This document shows, one piece after another, positions 36,433 through 45,233 of a DNA stretch of 64,000 bases. The stretch is from Roseovarius aestuarii (GTDB lineage Bacteria > Pseudomonadota > Alphaproteobacteria > Rhodobacterales > Rhodobacteraceae), in NCBI GenBank assembly GCA_027214255.1, contig JAPWHL010000019.1, positions 1-64,000 of the forward strand. Direction: 5' to 3'. The position numbers were made by a program, and so were the translations under genes. Positions within the stretch are counted from its first letter, which is position 1. Every line of letters begins with the position of its first letter. The notes beneath the pieces were generated by a model, which worked only from the letters and a program-made list of their open reading frames with translations, had not been told where the DNA came from and did not search any database.

Positions 36433-38486
36433 GAGGTTTCTCCGTTGGGGTTAAGCCGGCTTTCCGGTTCTATTTCAATAGTGCTCAGACAGGTTTCGAG
36501 CCGTTTGATCGCGGCCTCAAGATGTGGGCCGCTAGCGGGCGTGCGCGGAAAGCTAGAAGGCAAATCCGCCAGCACAGTTTCAAATATTTCGCGCCTGCGG
36601 CCTTGGCGGCGCGACAACGGCATAGCAATCAGCGCAGCATTCAGCCGGTCCATTTGTCCGGTCGCAAAAATTCCATCCCAATTGTTCCGCTCGGGCCCAA
36701 AATCAGTGCCATCATTGGCCATGGCCCCAGCGCGCAGTGCCTGCGTGGCCTCTTCATCCAATGCGCCATCCACCAAAGCGACACCATAGATGCGACGCGC
36801 AAAGTCTACTGTGACGAATCCGGCCTGTACATCGCGCAGAACGGCAAAAGGATCACGCTTCATCGGGTCACCCCAACCGCCCGCACCGGGGGTGCGGAAT
36901 GTAACAATGTCTCCGGCCTCGACCTCCAGCACGTCAATTTTCCCAAGGCGGCGTTCGCGCGGGCAACCTTCGTTGACCACCAACGAACCCGGCGAGCCGG
37001 GGAAACCACCCGCCTGACCCCATGGCCGAAACAGCATACGTTCCATCCCGCGCGCCAAGATATGCGACCCGTCTGTGAGCACCCGAAAAGACAGCTCCAT
37101 CCCGCAGCCGCCGCGCCATTGTCCAGCACCGCTGGAATCGGGCCGCAAGCCATAGTGCAACACCTCAACGCCCAGCTCGGCCTCGACCGACTCGACAGGG
37201 TTGTTCGCAAGGTTCGATATGCCACTGTCGCGTCCGTCGATCCCGTCATGTCCTTTGCGCCCGCCGGTACCGCCAATCAGCGGCTCGATCACCTGCACCA
37301 TGCGCCCACCGGATGGCTTTGGTTCGCTCATCACGATGGGGATCACCGTACCAGATGCCGCCGCAGGCAGCACATCGGGCAAGGCCAATCCGAAAGCCCC
37401 GTTCAAGATATCGTTCACCCGGATCGCAGCGGCATGGCGCACCCCGGTCGCAGCAGGCTCCTCGGGGTTAACAAGGCTGCCTTTGGGCGCGGTGATCGTC
37501 AGAGGCCGCAAAAGGCCCGCGTTAAGAGGCGCCGAGCGGTCCAACGTCTGCACCAGCGCAAGCATGCGCAGTGTCAGCCAAGCATGCGGTCGCCCGCACG
37601 AGGGAATATTCATCGCCGCCGCCACCTGCGGATCGGTCCCGGTAAAATCCAGATGGACCTTTCCGTTCTTGATTTCCACAGCGACCGACAGGCGGACAGG
37701 AATGCGGCTGGTGGCGTCATCATCTAGATAGTCGGAAAAGCTGTATCGCCCTTCGGGTATCTGGCGCAGAACGGCCTCAGCCTTGCCAGCGGCATACGCC
37801 ATCAATTCGTCTTGCGCGGCAGTCATTTGATCCGGGCCGTGCTGACCAAGCATCTGTTCAATACGTCGCCGCCCTGTCGTAAGGGACGCCAACATGGCGC
37901 GCACGTCCCCCATGTTGGCCTCGGGCGTGCGAGAGTTCAAATCGAGGAACAGCTTGACCTCCAGCGTCATTTTCCCGCGCTTCATGAGCTTCAAAGGAGG
38001 AATGCGAAGCCCCTCCTGATAAATCTCTGTATTTGTTGGGGAAATAGATGACGCCACGCGCCCACCAACATCCGAACTGTGCACAAAGCACCACCCATAA
38101 GCCACGATCTTGCCCTCATGGAAATAAGGCTCGATCATGTGCAAATCGGGCAGGTGCGTTGACAGTCCCTTGGACAGGTAAGGGTCGTTTGTCAGAATAA
38201 CATCGCCGGGTTCAAGCGCTCCGAAATTGGCAATCGCCGCTTCAATTGTGGGCATGCATTCCAGCCCGACGAAGCCGGACACGCCAATCGAACGGGGGTA
38301 GGCAAAGAACCGGCCATCAAGCCCGGCAAGCGCGCAAACAAAATCCGCTGTTTCCTTGACATACAGGGTACGCCCCGTGCGTTGCAGAGTAAGGCACATC
38401 TCTTCGGTGACGGAGGCAAATTTGTTGCCAAGAATCTCTAACAGAACCGGGTCAAGGGCCTTGGCAGTGGTGGAATGACTGTTCAT
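36429..38486 (-). CDS. hydantoinase B/oxoprolinase family protein
   Basis: A 685-residue HyuB-type subunit. It opens with DPVLLEILGNKFASVTEEMC, the family's N-terminal pattern, and includes DVILTNDPYLSKGLSTHLPD and a glycine-rich C-terminal part ending near TPGAGGWGDPMKRDP. With HyuA it hydrolyses cyclic amides (hydantoins, 5-oxoproline) or carboxylates ketones, using ATP. It overlaps hyuA and the binding-protein gene by 4 bases each, so stoichiometric production is likely. Confidence 0.88.
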   Translation of the reverse strand: MNSHSTTAKALDPVLLEILGNKFASVTEEMCLTLQRTGRTLYVKETADFVCALAGLDGRFFAYPRSIGVSGFVGLECMPTIEAAIANFGALEPGDVILTNDPYLSKGLSTHLPDLHMIEPYFHEGKIVAYGWCFVHSSDVGGRVASSISPTNTEIYQEGLRIPPLKLMKRGKMTLEVKLFLDLNSRTPEANMGDVRAMLASLTTGRRRIEQMLGQHGPDQMTAAQDELMAYAAGKAEAVLRQIPEGRYSFSDYLDDDATSRIPVRLSVAVEIKNGKVHLDFTGTDPQVAAAMNIPSCGRPHAWLTLRMLALVQTLDRSAPLNAGLLRPLTITAPKGSLVNPEEPAATGVRHAAAIRVNDILNGAFGLALPDVLPAAASGTVIPIVMSEPKPSGGRMVQVIEPLIGGTGGRKGHDGIDGRDSGISNLANNPVESVEAELGVEVLHYGLRPDSSGAGQWRGGCGMELSFRVLTDGSHILARGMERMLFRPWGQAGGFPGSPGSLVVNEGCPRERRLGKIDVLEVEAGDIVTFRTPGAGGWGDPMKRDPFAVLRDVQAGFVTVDFARRIYGVALVDGALDEEATQALRAGAMANDGTDFGPERNNWDGIFATGQMDRLNAALIAMPLSRRQGRRREIFETVLADLPSSFPRTPASGPHLEAAIKRLETCLSTIEIEPESRLNPNGETS

Positions 38487-40549
38487 GCCTTGGTCCTTTC
38501 GATGATCAGGTTGCCTTGGGCGTCGACGGTAGCGGCCCAGCCCGGCAAAATGACAGTGGTGGTTTCAGGTTGTTCAACCACACTAGGGCCGGGCAGAATG
38601 GCCCCTTGACCCAGCGCTGCGCGGTCATAAATCCGCGCCGCGTGCCATTCCCCCTTGTGGAAAATATCACGCGTGGCACGTACTGGCGCCCCATCGCCCG
38701 TGGCCGTAGACGGGGCCAGTGGTAACCCGGCGCCTATCATGGCAAGACGGATTGTGCCGATCTCAACCGGGGCAGTGGTATCGCGGAAACCATAGATGCG
38801 CTCATGTTCGCGGTGGAACGCTTCGGCATAAGCCGTTGCATCGGCCCCTTCGTCCAGCGTGACACGCAACTCAAAAGCCTGCCCCGCATAGCGCATATCG
38901 GCCGAGCGTTCGGCCCGGCGTTCAGCCAGATCCGGCAACTCCGCGTCCAGCCACGCATCGCCATCGGCTTGTAATGCGGTGAATGTCGCCTCTGCCATTG
39001 CGGCGGTTTCAGGCGTCACCTCGTATCGCAATGACCGCACAAAATCGCGGCGCAGATCGGCCCCGGCGGCCCCCATTGCGCAATAGGCGCCAGCCGCCTG
39101 TGGGACAAGAATGCGGGTGATCCCGATTTCCTCGGCCAACAGGTTGGCATGCGTCGGACCAGCACCGCCAAATGGCAGCAGGACAAAGTCACGCGGATCC
39201 AACCCGCGCTCGGCCATGGTCCGAAACAGCGATCCCGCCATGCCAGCCGAAGCCACAGCCAACGCACCTTGGGCCAGACGCGCAGCGCAGTCTTTGCCCT
39301 GCATACCAATACGCGCAGCAACATCTTCAAGCGCAGCGCGCGCGGCATCCGCATCCAGCGGCATGGTGCCGCCGCCAAAATTGTCCGGATCAATGAAACC
39401 ACAGGCGATAAAGCAATCGGTCACGGCGGGTTCTGCCCCCCCCTGCCCATAAGAAACCGGTCCGGGATGGGCCCCTGCGCTGTGGGGCCCCACTTTCAGT
39501 ACACCTTGCGCGTCTGCCCACACGATTGATCCACCACCTGCCCCGATGGCGTTTACGTCCACGACAGGCAGAACCAACGGCAACCCGCCAATGTCCGTGC
39601 GTGTTGCGATCCCGGCAGTACCCTCGGTGGCCACGGCCATGTCCGAGGACGTGCCGCCCATATCGAAGGTGATGATGCTCTCCATTCCGGATTGCGCGGC
39701 CTGCCGCACAGCCGCCATCACCCCAGAGGCAGGGCCGGACAGGATCGTTTCCACGGGCCGCGCCACGGCAGAAGCCGCCGACAAGCTACCGCCATTGGAT
39801 GCCGTCACCAGCAGCGGAGCAGTAACCCCAATCTGCGCCAAACCCTTACCTAAGCGATCGAAATAATCGCTCATCATAGGTTGGATATAAGCATTCAGGC
39901 ACGCGACCAGAGTACGCTCGTACTCCCGGATCTCGGGCCAGATCATCGCGGCCGAGGATATCGGCAAGGTCTTCAACCGCGCGGTCAGTTCATCCGCGAT
40001 GCGCCCCTCGGCCTCGGGGTCTCCGTATCCGTTGATTAACATCAACGCGGCCGCATCCAGATCAAGCCCGGCCAATTCAGCGGCAACACGATCCAATTCA
40101 GCGGCGTCCGGGCGTTGGGTAAGATTACCATCGCGATCAAAGCGCGCGTTGATCTCAATCACTCGTGCGCGCGGCACCAATGGCACCTCTTTCTCAGCGT
40201 GCAGATCGAAAGATGAGGACATTCGGCAGCGCGCAATCTCTAGAACGTCGCGATACCCCTTGGTCACAATCAGACCGATCTTTGCGCCGCGCCGCTGGAT
40301 AATGGCGTTCAATCCGATGGTCGTGCCATGCATCAAACCGGCCACATCTGCGGGCCCCATTTCTTCGCGCGCAAGAAGCTTTTTCAACCCTTCAATCGGC
40401 GCACGGGACGGATCATCAGGCGTTGACGGCTCTTTGAACAACGCAACTCGACCCGTTTCGGCGTCGGCCATTACGAAATCGGTAAATGTGCCGCCAACAT
40501 CAATACCGATGCGCAGTCGTCCCGCCGCCTTTTGGGGGATGTCTTTCAT
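38483..40549 (-). CDS. hydantoinase/oxoprolinase A family protein
   Basis: A 688-residue HyuA-type subunit of the actin-like ATPase fold. The phosphate-binding motif RIGIDVGGTFTDFVMADAET lies at residues 13-32, the central domain has FDMGGTSSDMAVAT and GAGGGSIVWAD, and PFGGAGPTHANLLAEEIGI follows. Substrates are activated by phosphorylation before ring opening by HyuB. It is the second gene of the operon, 5 bases after the ATPase gene. Confidence 0.9.
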   Translation of the reverse strand: MKDIPQKAAGRLRIGIDVGGTFTDFVMADAETGRVALFKEPSTPDDPSRAPIEGLKKLLAREEMGPADVAGLMHGTTIGLNAIIQRRGAKIGLIVTKGYRDVLEIARCRMSSSFDLHAEKEVPLVPRARVIEINARFDRDGNLTQRPDAAELDRVAAELAGLDLDAAALMLINGYGDPEAEGRIADELTARLKTLPISSAAMIWPEIREYERTLVACLNAYIQPMMSDYFDRLGKGLAQIGVTAPLLVTASNGGSLSAASAVARPVETILSGPASGVMAAVRQAAQSGMESIITFDMGGTSSDMAVATEGTAGIATRTDIGGLPLVLPVVDVNAIGAGGGSIVWADAQGVLKVGPHSAGAHPGPVSYGQGGAEPAVTDCFIACGFIDPDNFGGGTMPLDADAARAALEDVAARIGMQGKDCAARLAQGALAVASAGMAGSLFRTMAERGLDPRDFVLLPFGGAGPTHANLLAEEIGITRILVPQAAGAYCAMGAAGADLRRDFVRSLRYEVTPETAAMAEATFTALQADGDAWLDAELPDLAERRAERSADMRYAGQAFELRVTLDEGADATAYAEAFHREHERIYGFRDTTAPVEIGTIRLAMIGAGLPLAPSTATGDGAPVRATRDIFHKGEWHAARIYDRAALGQGAILPGPSVVEQPETTTVILPGWAATVDAQGNLIIERTKA

Positions 40550-40554
40550 GTCTT

Positions 40555-41646
40555 TTACTCCTCGCCCGTTGCAGGATCAGTGACGATCACACTGCCCTCA
40601 ATCGGCCAGCCCAAAGGCACCTTGTCCCCAATCGCCAAACCGCCCTGCCCGAGGGCCGCGTCAGCTTGCCGATAGGCTGTGATTTCCATTTCCGTGCCGT
40701 CCAGAGCAACGCGATACGCTGCATAAGATCCGCGAAAGGAGCTGGTGACGACTCGTCCAGACAAGCCCTGCGGCAACGTCCCGGCCTCGGCACCCAAAAC
40801 GACACGTTCAGGGCGAACGGACAAAACCGCTTCGGTCCCGGCGTCGGCGGCCCGTGGCAAAGGCAAGTTGCCAACCGCAGTTGCCAGCGTCCGACCGTCG
40901 GCACCGACACGCCCTTGAAACAAGTTTGAGGCCCCCAAAAAAGTGGCGACAAACGACGTTTCAGGGCGGTCATAAATCTCGTGTGGCGCACCAAGCTGCA
41001 AAATGCGCCCTCCTTGCATGACAGCGATCTGATCGGACATCGACATCGCCTCTTGCTGATCATGCGTGACAAGCAACGTGGTAATTTCCAACCTTTGCTG
41101 CATCTCGCGAATCTCAAATTGCATCGACTCTCGCAGTGATTTGTCCAGCGCCCCCAAAGGCTCATCCAAAAGAAGTACCTGAGGGCTGACAATCAGGGCC
41201 CGTGCCAAGGCCACCCGTTGCTGTTGCCCACCTGAAAGCTGCGAGGGATACATATCCTCGCGCCCGTTCAAGTGGACCATGTCCAGCATCTTGCGCATCT
41301 TTTCGGTCTGCTCTTGCTTGGACGCGCCTGCCATGCGCGGTCCAAACGCAACGTTTTCCGCCACTGTCCGGTGTGGAAACAATGAATAACTCTGAAAGAC
41401 CATGCCCAGCCCACGCTTGTTGGGGGCTTGGCGGGTAACGTCCTTTCCGCCGATTTCGATACGGCCAGAGTCGGGCGTTTCAAATCCGGCCACCATACGC
41501 AGCGTGGTTGTCTTGCCGCAGCCTGACGGCCCAAGCAGGGAAACAAGCGCACCCGGCTCGATAGTCAGATCGAGATCATCGACAGCCGTCAGCGCGCCGA
41601 ATTTTTTGCGGACAGATGACAGGGTCAGAGTAGAGGGGGCGTTCAT
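40555..41646 (-). CDS. ABC transporter ATP-binding protein, PotA-like
   Basis: A 363-residue ATPase. Walker A is GPSGCGKTT, the signature LSGGQQQRVALARAL, and Walker B LLLDEPLGALD; a C-terminal TOBE domain begins at about residue 285. It powers the PotB/PotC-like permeases, although hydantoinase genes lie between them. I used ATG 41646; a TTG sits directly before it. It is the first gene of the operon, 29 bases from the palindromic operator. Confidence 0.9.
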   Translation of the reverse strand: MNAPSTLTLSSVRKKFGALTAVDDLDLTIEPGALVSLLGPSGCGKTTTLRMVAGFETPDSGRIEIGGKDVTRQAPNKRGLGMVFQSYSLFPHRTVAENVAFGPRMAGASKQEQTEKMRKMLDMVHLNGREDMYPSQLSGGQQQRVALARALIVSPQVLLLDEPLGALDKSLRESMQFEIREMQQRLEITTLLVTHDQQEAMSMSDQIAVMQGGRILQLGAPHEIYDRPETSFVATFLGASNLFQGRVGADGRTLATAVGNLPLPRAADAGTEAVLSVRPERVVLGAEAGTLPQGLSGRVVTSSFRGSYAAYRVALDGTEMEITAYRQADAALGQGGLAIGDKVPLGWPIEGSVIVTDPATGEE

Positions 41647-41675
41647 CAAACGGTCTCCGTTGGGTCACAAACCAG

Positions 41676-41693
41676 TATTGTAGCGCTACAATA
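41676..41693. promoter_or_regulatory. LacI-type operator palindrome
   Basis: TATTGTAGCGCTACAATA is a perfect 18-bp palindrome with the central CG typical of LacI-family operators. It lies 29 bases upstream of the ABC ATPase start and 88 bases upstream of the divergent LacI gene, so it can control both. Confidence 0.85.
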
Positions 41694-41780
41694 ACATGTA
41701 AAGAAGATTCTGACCCGGCACCTTCAGCCTTGTTTGAACTGGCTGATCATTGCATTTTGGCGCTGTGACACGAGGAAATT

Positions 41781-42773
41781 ATGCCCACTCCAAGAAAATG
41801 CACGATGCAAAACGTTGCGAAGGCCGCAGGCACCTCGCCCATGACGGTGTCAAATTGCTTTCGTCATCCTGACCGGGTTCAGGAGAAAACCCGATTGACC
41901 GTGCTGCGGGTTGCGGCGGAATTGGGCTATGTGCCGAACATGTCGGCGGGCCTTCTTGCCGCGGGGACCAGCCGGGTGATCGGTGCCGTACTGCCTTCGG
42001 TACGCAATTCCGCATTCTACAACTACACCGTCGGCATGCGCCGAGAGGCCACCAAACGTGGTTTCGAAGTCATCACCATGATCGCCGAAACCCCCGAGGA
42101 AGAGCTCTCCTCGGTGCAGACCCTACTGGGCCTGCGCGTCGCCGGTGTCGCGTTGGTTGCAGGCCCCCACGCGCCCGAGTTGCACCACCTCATGGACCGG
42201 TGCGGCACGCCTGTCGTTGAAAGCTGGGGCGGCGAAAACGCCATTGGTTCAGGTGTTGGCTACAACGTAGGCGATGCCAGCCGGGATGTGACACGCCACT
42301 TGATCGCACAGGGCCGCCGCAGGATCGGATTTGTCCAGATTTCTGGCGGGGGCGGTCTGCGATACGCCCATCGGCTACCTGCGTTCCAGCAGGAAATGTT
42401 TCGCGCAGGCTTGGCAGATGATCTGGTTTTGACAATTCGCGCGTCTGACGGGTTTGGCGCTGGCGCTCAGATTATAAACGATCTGGTTGCGCGCGAACCG
42501 CGCCTTGACGCCGTTCTTTGCCCTTCCGACATTGTTGCCGCCGGGGCCGTGTTCGAGTGCAATCGGCGCGGCCTTTCGGTCCCCAAGGAAATCGCCATCG
42601 CAGGCTGGGGAGACTACGATATCGGTCGGCAGCTCACCCCGACACTCACCACCATAGCCCCGTTTGCAGACGAAATTGGGATCAGCGCGGTATCGGCCCT
42701 GCTGAATGCCTCTGACCGTGATCAGTCGCCAATCCAAACACGATACGCACTGTACATCCGTGAAAGCGCCTAA
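41781..42773 (+). CDS. LacI family transcriptional regulator
   Basis: A 330-residue regulator with the N-terminal helix-turn-helix (TMQNVAKAAGTSPMTVSNCF), a hinge with LAAGTSRVIGAVLP, and a periplasmic-binding-protein-like effector domain. GntR/GntK-type sugar-acid sensing is common in this branch, but here the neighbours suggest a nitrogenous ligand. GAGGAAA precedes the ATG. It is divergent from the nine-gene operon and the likely reader of the palindrome between them. Confidence 0.9.
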   Translation: MPTPRKCTMQNVAKAAGTSPMTVSNCFRHPDRVQEKTRLTVLRVAAELGYVPNMSAGLLAAGTSRVIGAVLPSVRNSAFYNYTVGMRREATKRGFEVITMIAETPEEELSSVQTLLGLRVAGVALVAGPHAPELHHLMDRCGTPVVESWGGENAIGSGVGYNVGDASRDVTRHLIAQGRRRIGFVQISGGGGLRYAHRLPAFQQEMFRAGLADDLVLTIRASDGFGAGAQIINDLVAREPRLDAVLCPSDIVAAGAVFECNRRGLSVPKEIAIAGWGDYDIGRQLTPTLTTIAPFADEIGISAVSALLNASDRDQSPIQTRYALYIRESA

Positions 42774-42879
42774 CCGGCCCAAACCCTCAGGTCCAGCATT
42801 GCGCCCGACAGCAACCTCACGCTGTAAGCACCTGTAAAACCCACCTTGCGGGGTGGAAAATTAACATAATCCAAAATCT

Positions 42880-42894
42880 TGACTTATTTTATCA
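42880..42894 (+). promoter_or_regulatory. IRO-box-like iron regulatory site over a probable promoter
   Basis: TGA-N9-TCA (TGACTTATTTTATCA) matches the IRO-box pattern described for RirA in Rhizobiales. It overlaps a possible -35 TTGACT (42879-42884) whose -10 would be TATCAG (42902-42907) after a 17-base spacer. It lies about 90 bases before the haem receptor start. Confidence 0.6.
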
Positions 42895-42986
42895 ACTTTT
42901 ATATCAGCCCCCTATAGATTCGAACCAGCAAGCCCTTTTGCGCACGCTAGACGACTAAAAAATCGGAAAGCAAAAGGGACAGGGCT

Positions 42987-45233
42987 TTGACCAAATTATC
43001 GTATTTGAACACGCGTGCCTCGTTGCATGTCGCGCTTGGGGCGTGCCTTGCCACATCCAGCACAGCTCAGGAACAGGCCATAGATCTGGGTCAGATTCTT
43101 CTGAGCACAGACCGCGCCAACCGAAACGTGCGGGAACTTCCTGCCAATGTGACCGTCGTTGGCGAAGATGAAATCGAGGATCACGGCATTTCGGACATGC
43201 AAGAACTGGTCCGTAACGTGCCGGGAGTCACAGTCGGCAGACAAACGACCGGTGCCGATCCGTTCAGCACCTTCGGCGGCTTCACCATTCGTGGCGTCGG
43301 CGGCAACCGCGTCGCGATTCAGATCGATGGATCGCGCGTACCTGAAAGGATCATCGACGGCACCCGTGATTATCTTGACTTCAACTTTACCAAGCAAGTC
43401 GAGATCGTGCGCGGCCCTGCGTCGGTGCAATGGGGTGCGGACGCGCTGGGCGGTCTGGTAGCGCTTGAAACCATTGATCCCGAAGACCTGCTGGAAGGAC
43501 GTGACCGGGCTGTGAACGTCAAAGGCGGTTTTGACAGCTCCTCCAACACCACGTCTACATCGCTCAGTTATGGTCAAAGGTTCTCTCCTGATTTCTCGAT
43601 GCTGATAGGCGTAGCACGCGACAGTGGGCATGAACCCGAACTGTCCAATGCACGCGATGATGGTGGCATCTATGGGTGCACGCGCAACATTGCGTACGGG
43701 GCAACCAGCTGTGGTGATTTTGATCCAACAGATTCAACGTCAACACGGACCCTGCTCAAGGCAGTCTGGACACCCGGCACGCAACACAGATTGGAGTTCA
43801 GCGCGGATTTGCTGAGGCGTGATACCGATGTCGTCCAGAATTATTCACTGGGCCCGGTCATAAACAACACAACAGGCGTGGCGACCGGAGAAATCATCGA
43901 CAGTAAAACGCGCAATCTGGATCTGAACCGGGATCGCTATGGGATCGAATACACATTCACCCCCGACAGCGGCATCTTTTCAGAGGTCAAGACAACCTTT
44001 GCCTATACGCCAAACGGATATGAACGAACCGGTTTCGAAAACTCCACCTCGGCGGCAGGCGACCGGATCACGACCCAAGATGCACTTAGCTATTCAGAAG
44101 ACTTTTACGAGCTGGACATTCAAGCCACTGCAAACTTCTCGTTGGGCGCATCCGATCACCGTTTGGTTATGGGGTTTGACGGCGACATTGCCAAAACAAA
44201 CTATTCACGCCGCGATGTTGAAACCAACCTGACGACGGGCACCGTTACCGAAACACGCGCCGGTGGTTTCAATTTTGCCAACGCGACAACACAACGCGCG
44301 GATATTTATGTTGAAGATCGCATTACATTTGGCGGTGGCCGGTTCGAACTGACTCCGGGCCTTCGGTTTGCGACCTACAAAATTGATCCCAGCCTTAACG
44401 CGGATTACCAAACAGTTCCGGGCAAGGAACCCGTCGTTCGCCAGGATGAACGCCTGTTGAAAAGCCTTGGCGCAACGTACCGCTTCAACGACAATTGGTC
44501 AGCGTGGGCGAAGTATGGTGAAGGCTTTAAAATGCCGACCGCCCAGCAGCTTTACACATCCTCACCCGGATTCTTTAACCTGATTCCAGCACCCAACCTA
44601 AGCCCGGAAGAAGTGGAAAGCTATGAGGTCGGCCTGCGTTATGAGCAAAGCGGCGGTTTCGCATCCATCAACGCTTTCCGTGCCAAGTACAGCAATTTCA
44701 TTGAATCCTTCTATTTTGTGCCCGGCACCAATGACATCACCTATCGCAACATCGCAAAGGTCGACATCTGGGGGATCGAAGCGTCTGGGGGCATGGCAAT
44801 CGGCGCAAACACAAACCTCAGCTTTGCCGCCGCTTGGCAAAAAGGCGAACAACGCGCCAACCCAACATCGGCCAAGACGGCAACCACACTGCCCCCATTC
44901 ACGGCCTCGGTGACATTAAGCCATGTCTTTCCGGCCTATGGTGTAACCGTTGAAGGTGTCGCCTCGTTTGCTGGCGATGTGAAACGGACGGACAGCGCGA
45001 CCGATTTCAAACCCGATGGGTATGCATTGCTGGATCTCTACGCCAAGTGGGAAGTGATGGACAACGCGTTCCTCAAGTTCGGCGTGCAAAACGTCACCAA
45101 CGAACGTTACTTCATGTCCTCAGCCTCCAGTTACGGCGTGACGGCGTCTCCGGGTGTAACCAAGACCAACCCGATCGAGCTTCAAACCGGGGCGGGACGT
45201 ACGTTCAATGTCGGCTTTGACGTCACATTCTGA
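42987..45233 (+). CDS. TonB-dependent haem/haemoglobin receptor
   Basis: A 748-residue outer-membrane receptor. After a signal peptide (about 28 residues) come the plug domain (LPANVTVVGEDEIEDHGISD, then FTIRGVGGNRVAIQIDGSRV and VEIVRGPASVQWGADALGGL) and a 22-strand barrel ending in NVGFDVTF with the terminal Phe. The plug resembles the haemoglobin/transferrin/lactoferrin receptor group. Translation starts at TTG 42987 after AGGGACAGGG. It heads a four-gene iron operon with 1-4 base overlaps. Confidence 0.88.
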   Translation: MTKLSYLNTRASLHVALGACLATSSTAQEQAIDLGQILLSTDRANRNVRELPANVTVVGEDEIEDHGISDMQELVRNVPGVTVGRQTTGADPFSTFGGFTIRGVGGNRVAIQIDGSRVPERIIDGTRDYLDFNFTKQVEIVRGPASVQWGADALGGLVALETIDPEDLLEGRDRAVNVKGGFDSSSNTTSTSLSYGQRFSPDFSMLIGVARDSGHEPELSNARDDGGIYGCTRNIAYGATSCGDFDPTDSTSTRTLLKAVWTPGTQHRLEFSADLLRRDTDVVQNYSLGPVINNTTGVATGEIIDSKTRNLDLNRDRYGIEYTFTPDSGIFSEVKTTFAYTPNGYERTGFENSTSAAGDRITTQDALSYSEDFYELDIQATANFSLGASDHRLVMGFDGDIAKTNYSRRDVETNLTTGTVTETRAGGFNFANATTQRADIYVEDRITFGGGRFELTPGLRFATYKIDPSLNADYQTVPGKEPVVRQDERLLKSLGATYRFNDNWSAWAKYGEGFKMPTAQQLYTSSPGFFNLIPAPNLSPEEVESYEVGLRYEQSGGFASINAFRAKYSNFIESFYFVPGTNDITYRNIAKVDIWGIEASGGMAIGANTNLSFAAAWQKGEQRANPTSAKTATTLPPFTASVTLSHVFPAYGVTVEGVASFAGDVKRTDSATDFKPDGYALLDLYAKWEVMDNAFLKFGVQNVTNERYFMSSASSYGVTASPGVTKTNPIELQTGAGRTFNVGFDVTF

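Noticed and set aside
36522-37727. 401-residue plus-strand open frame opposite the hydantoinase B gene
   Set aside because: The antisense frame reflects codon bias of the real gene; the product has no recognisable motif and no ribosome binding site.
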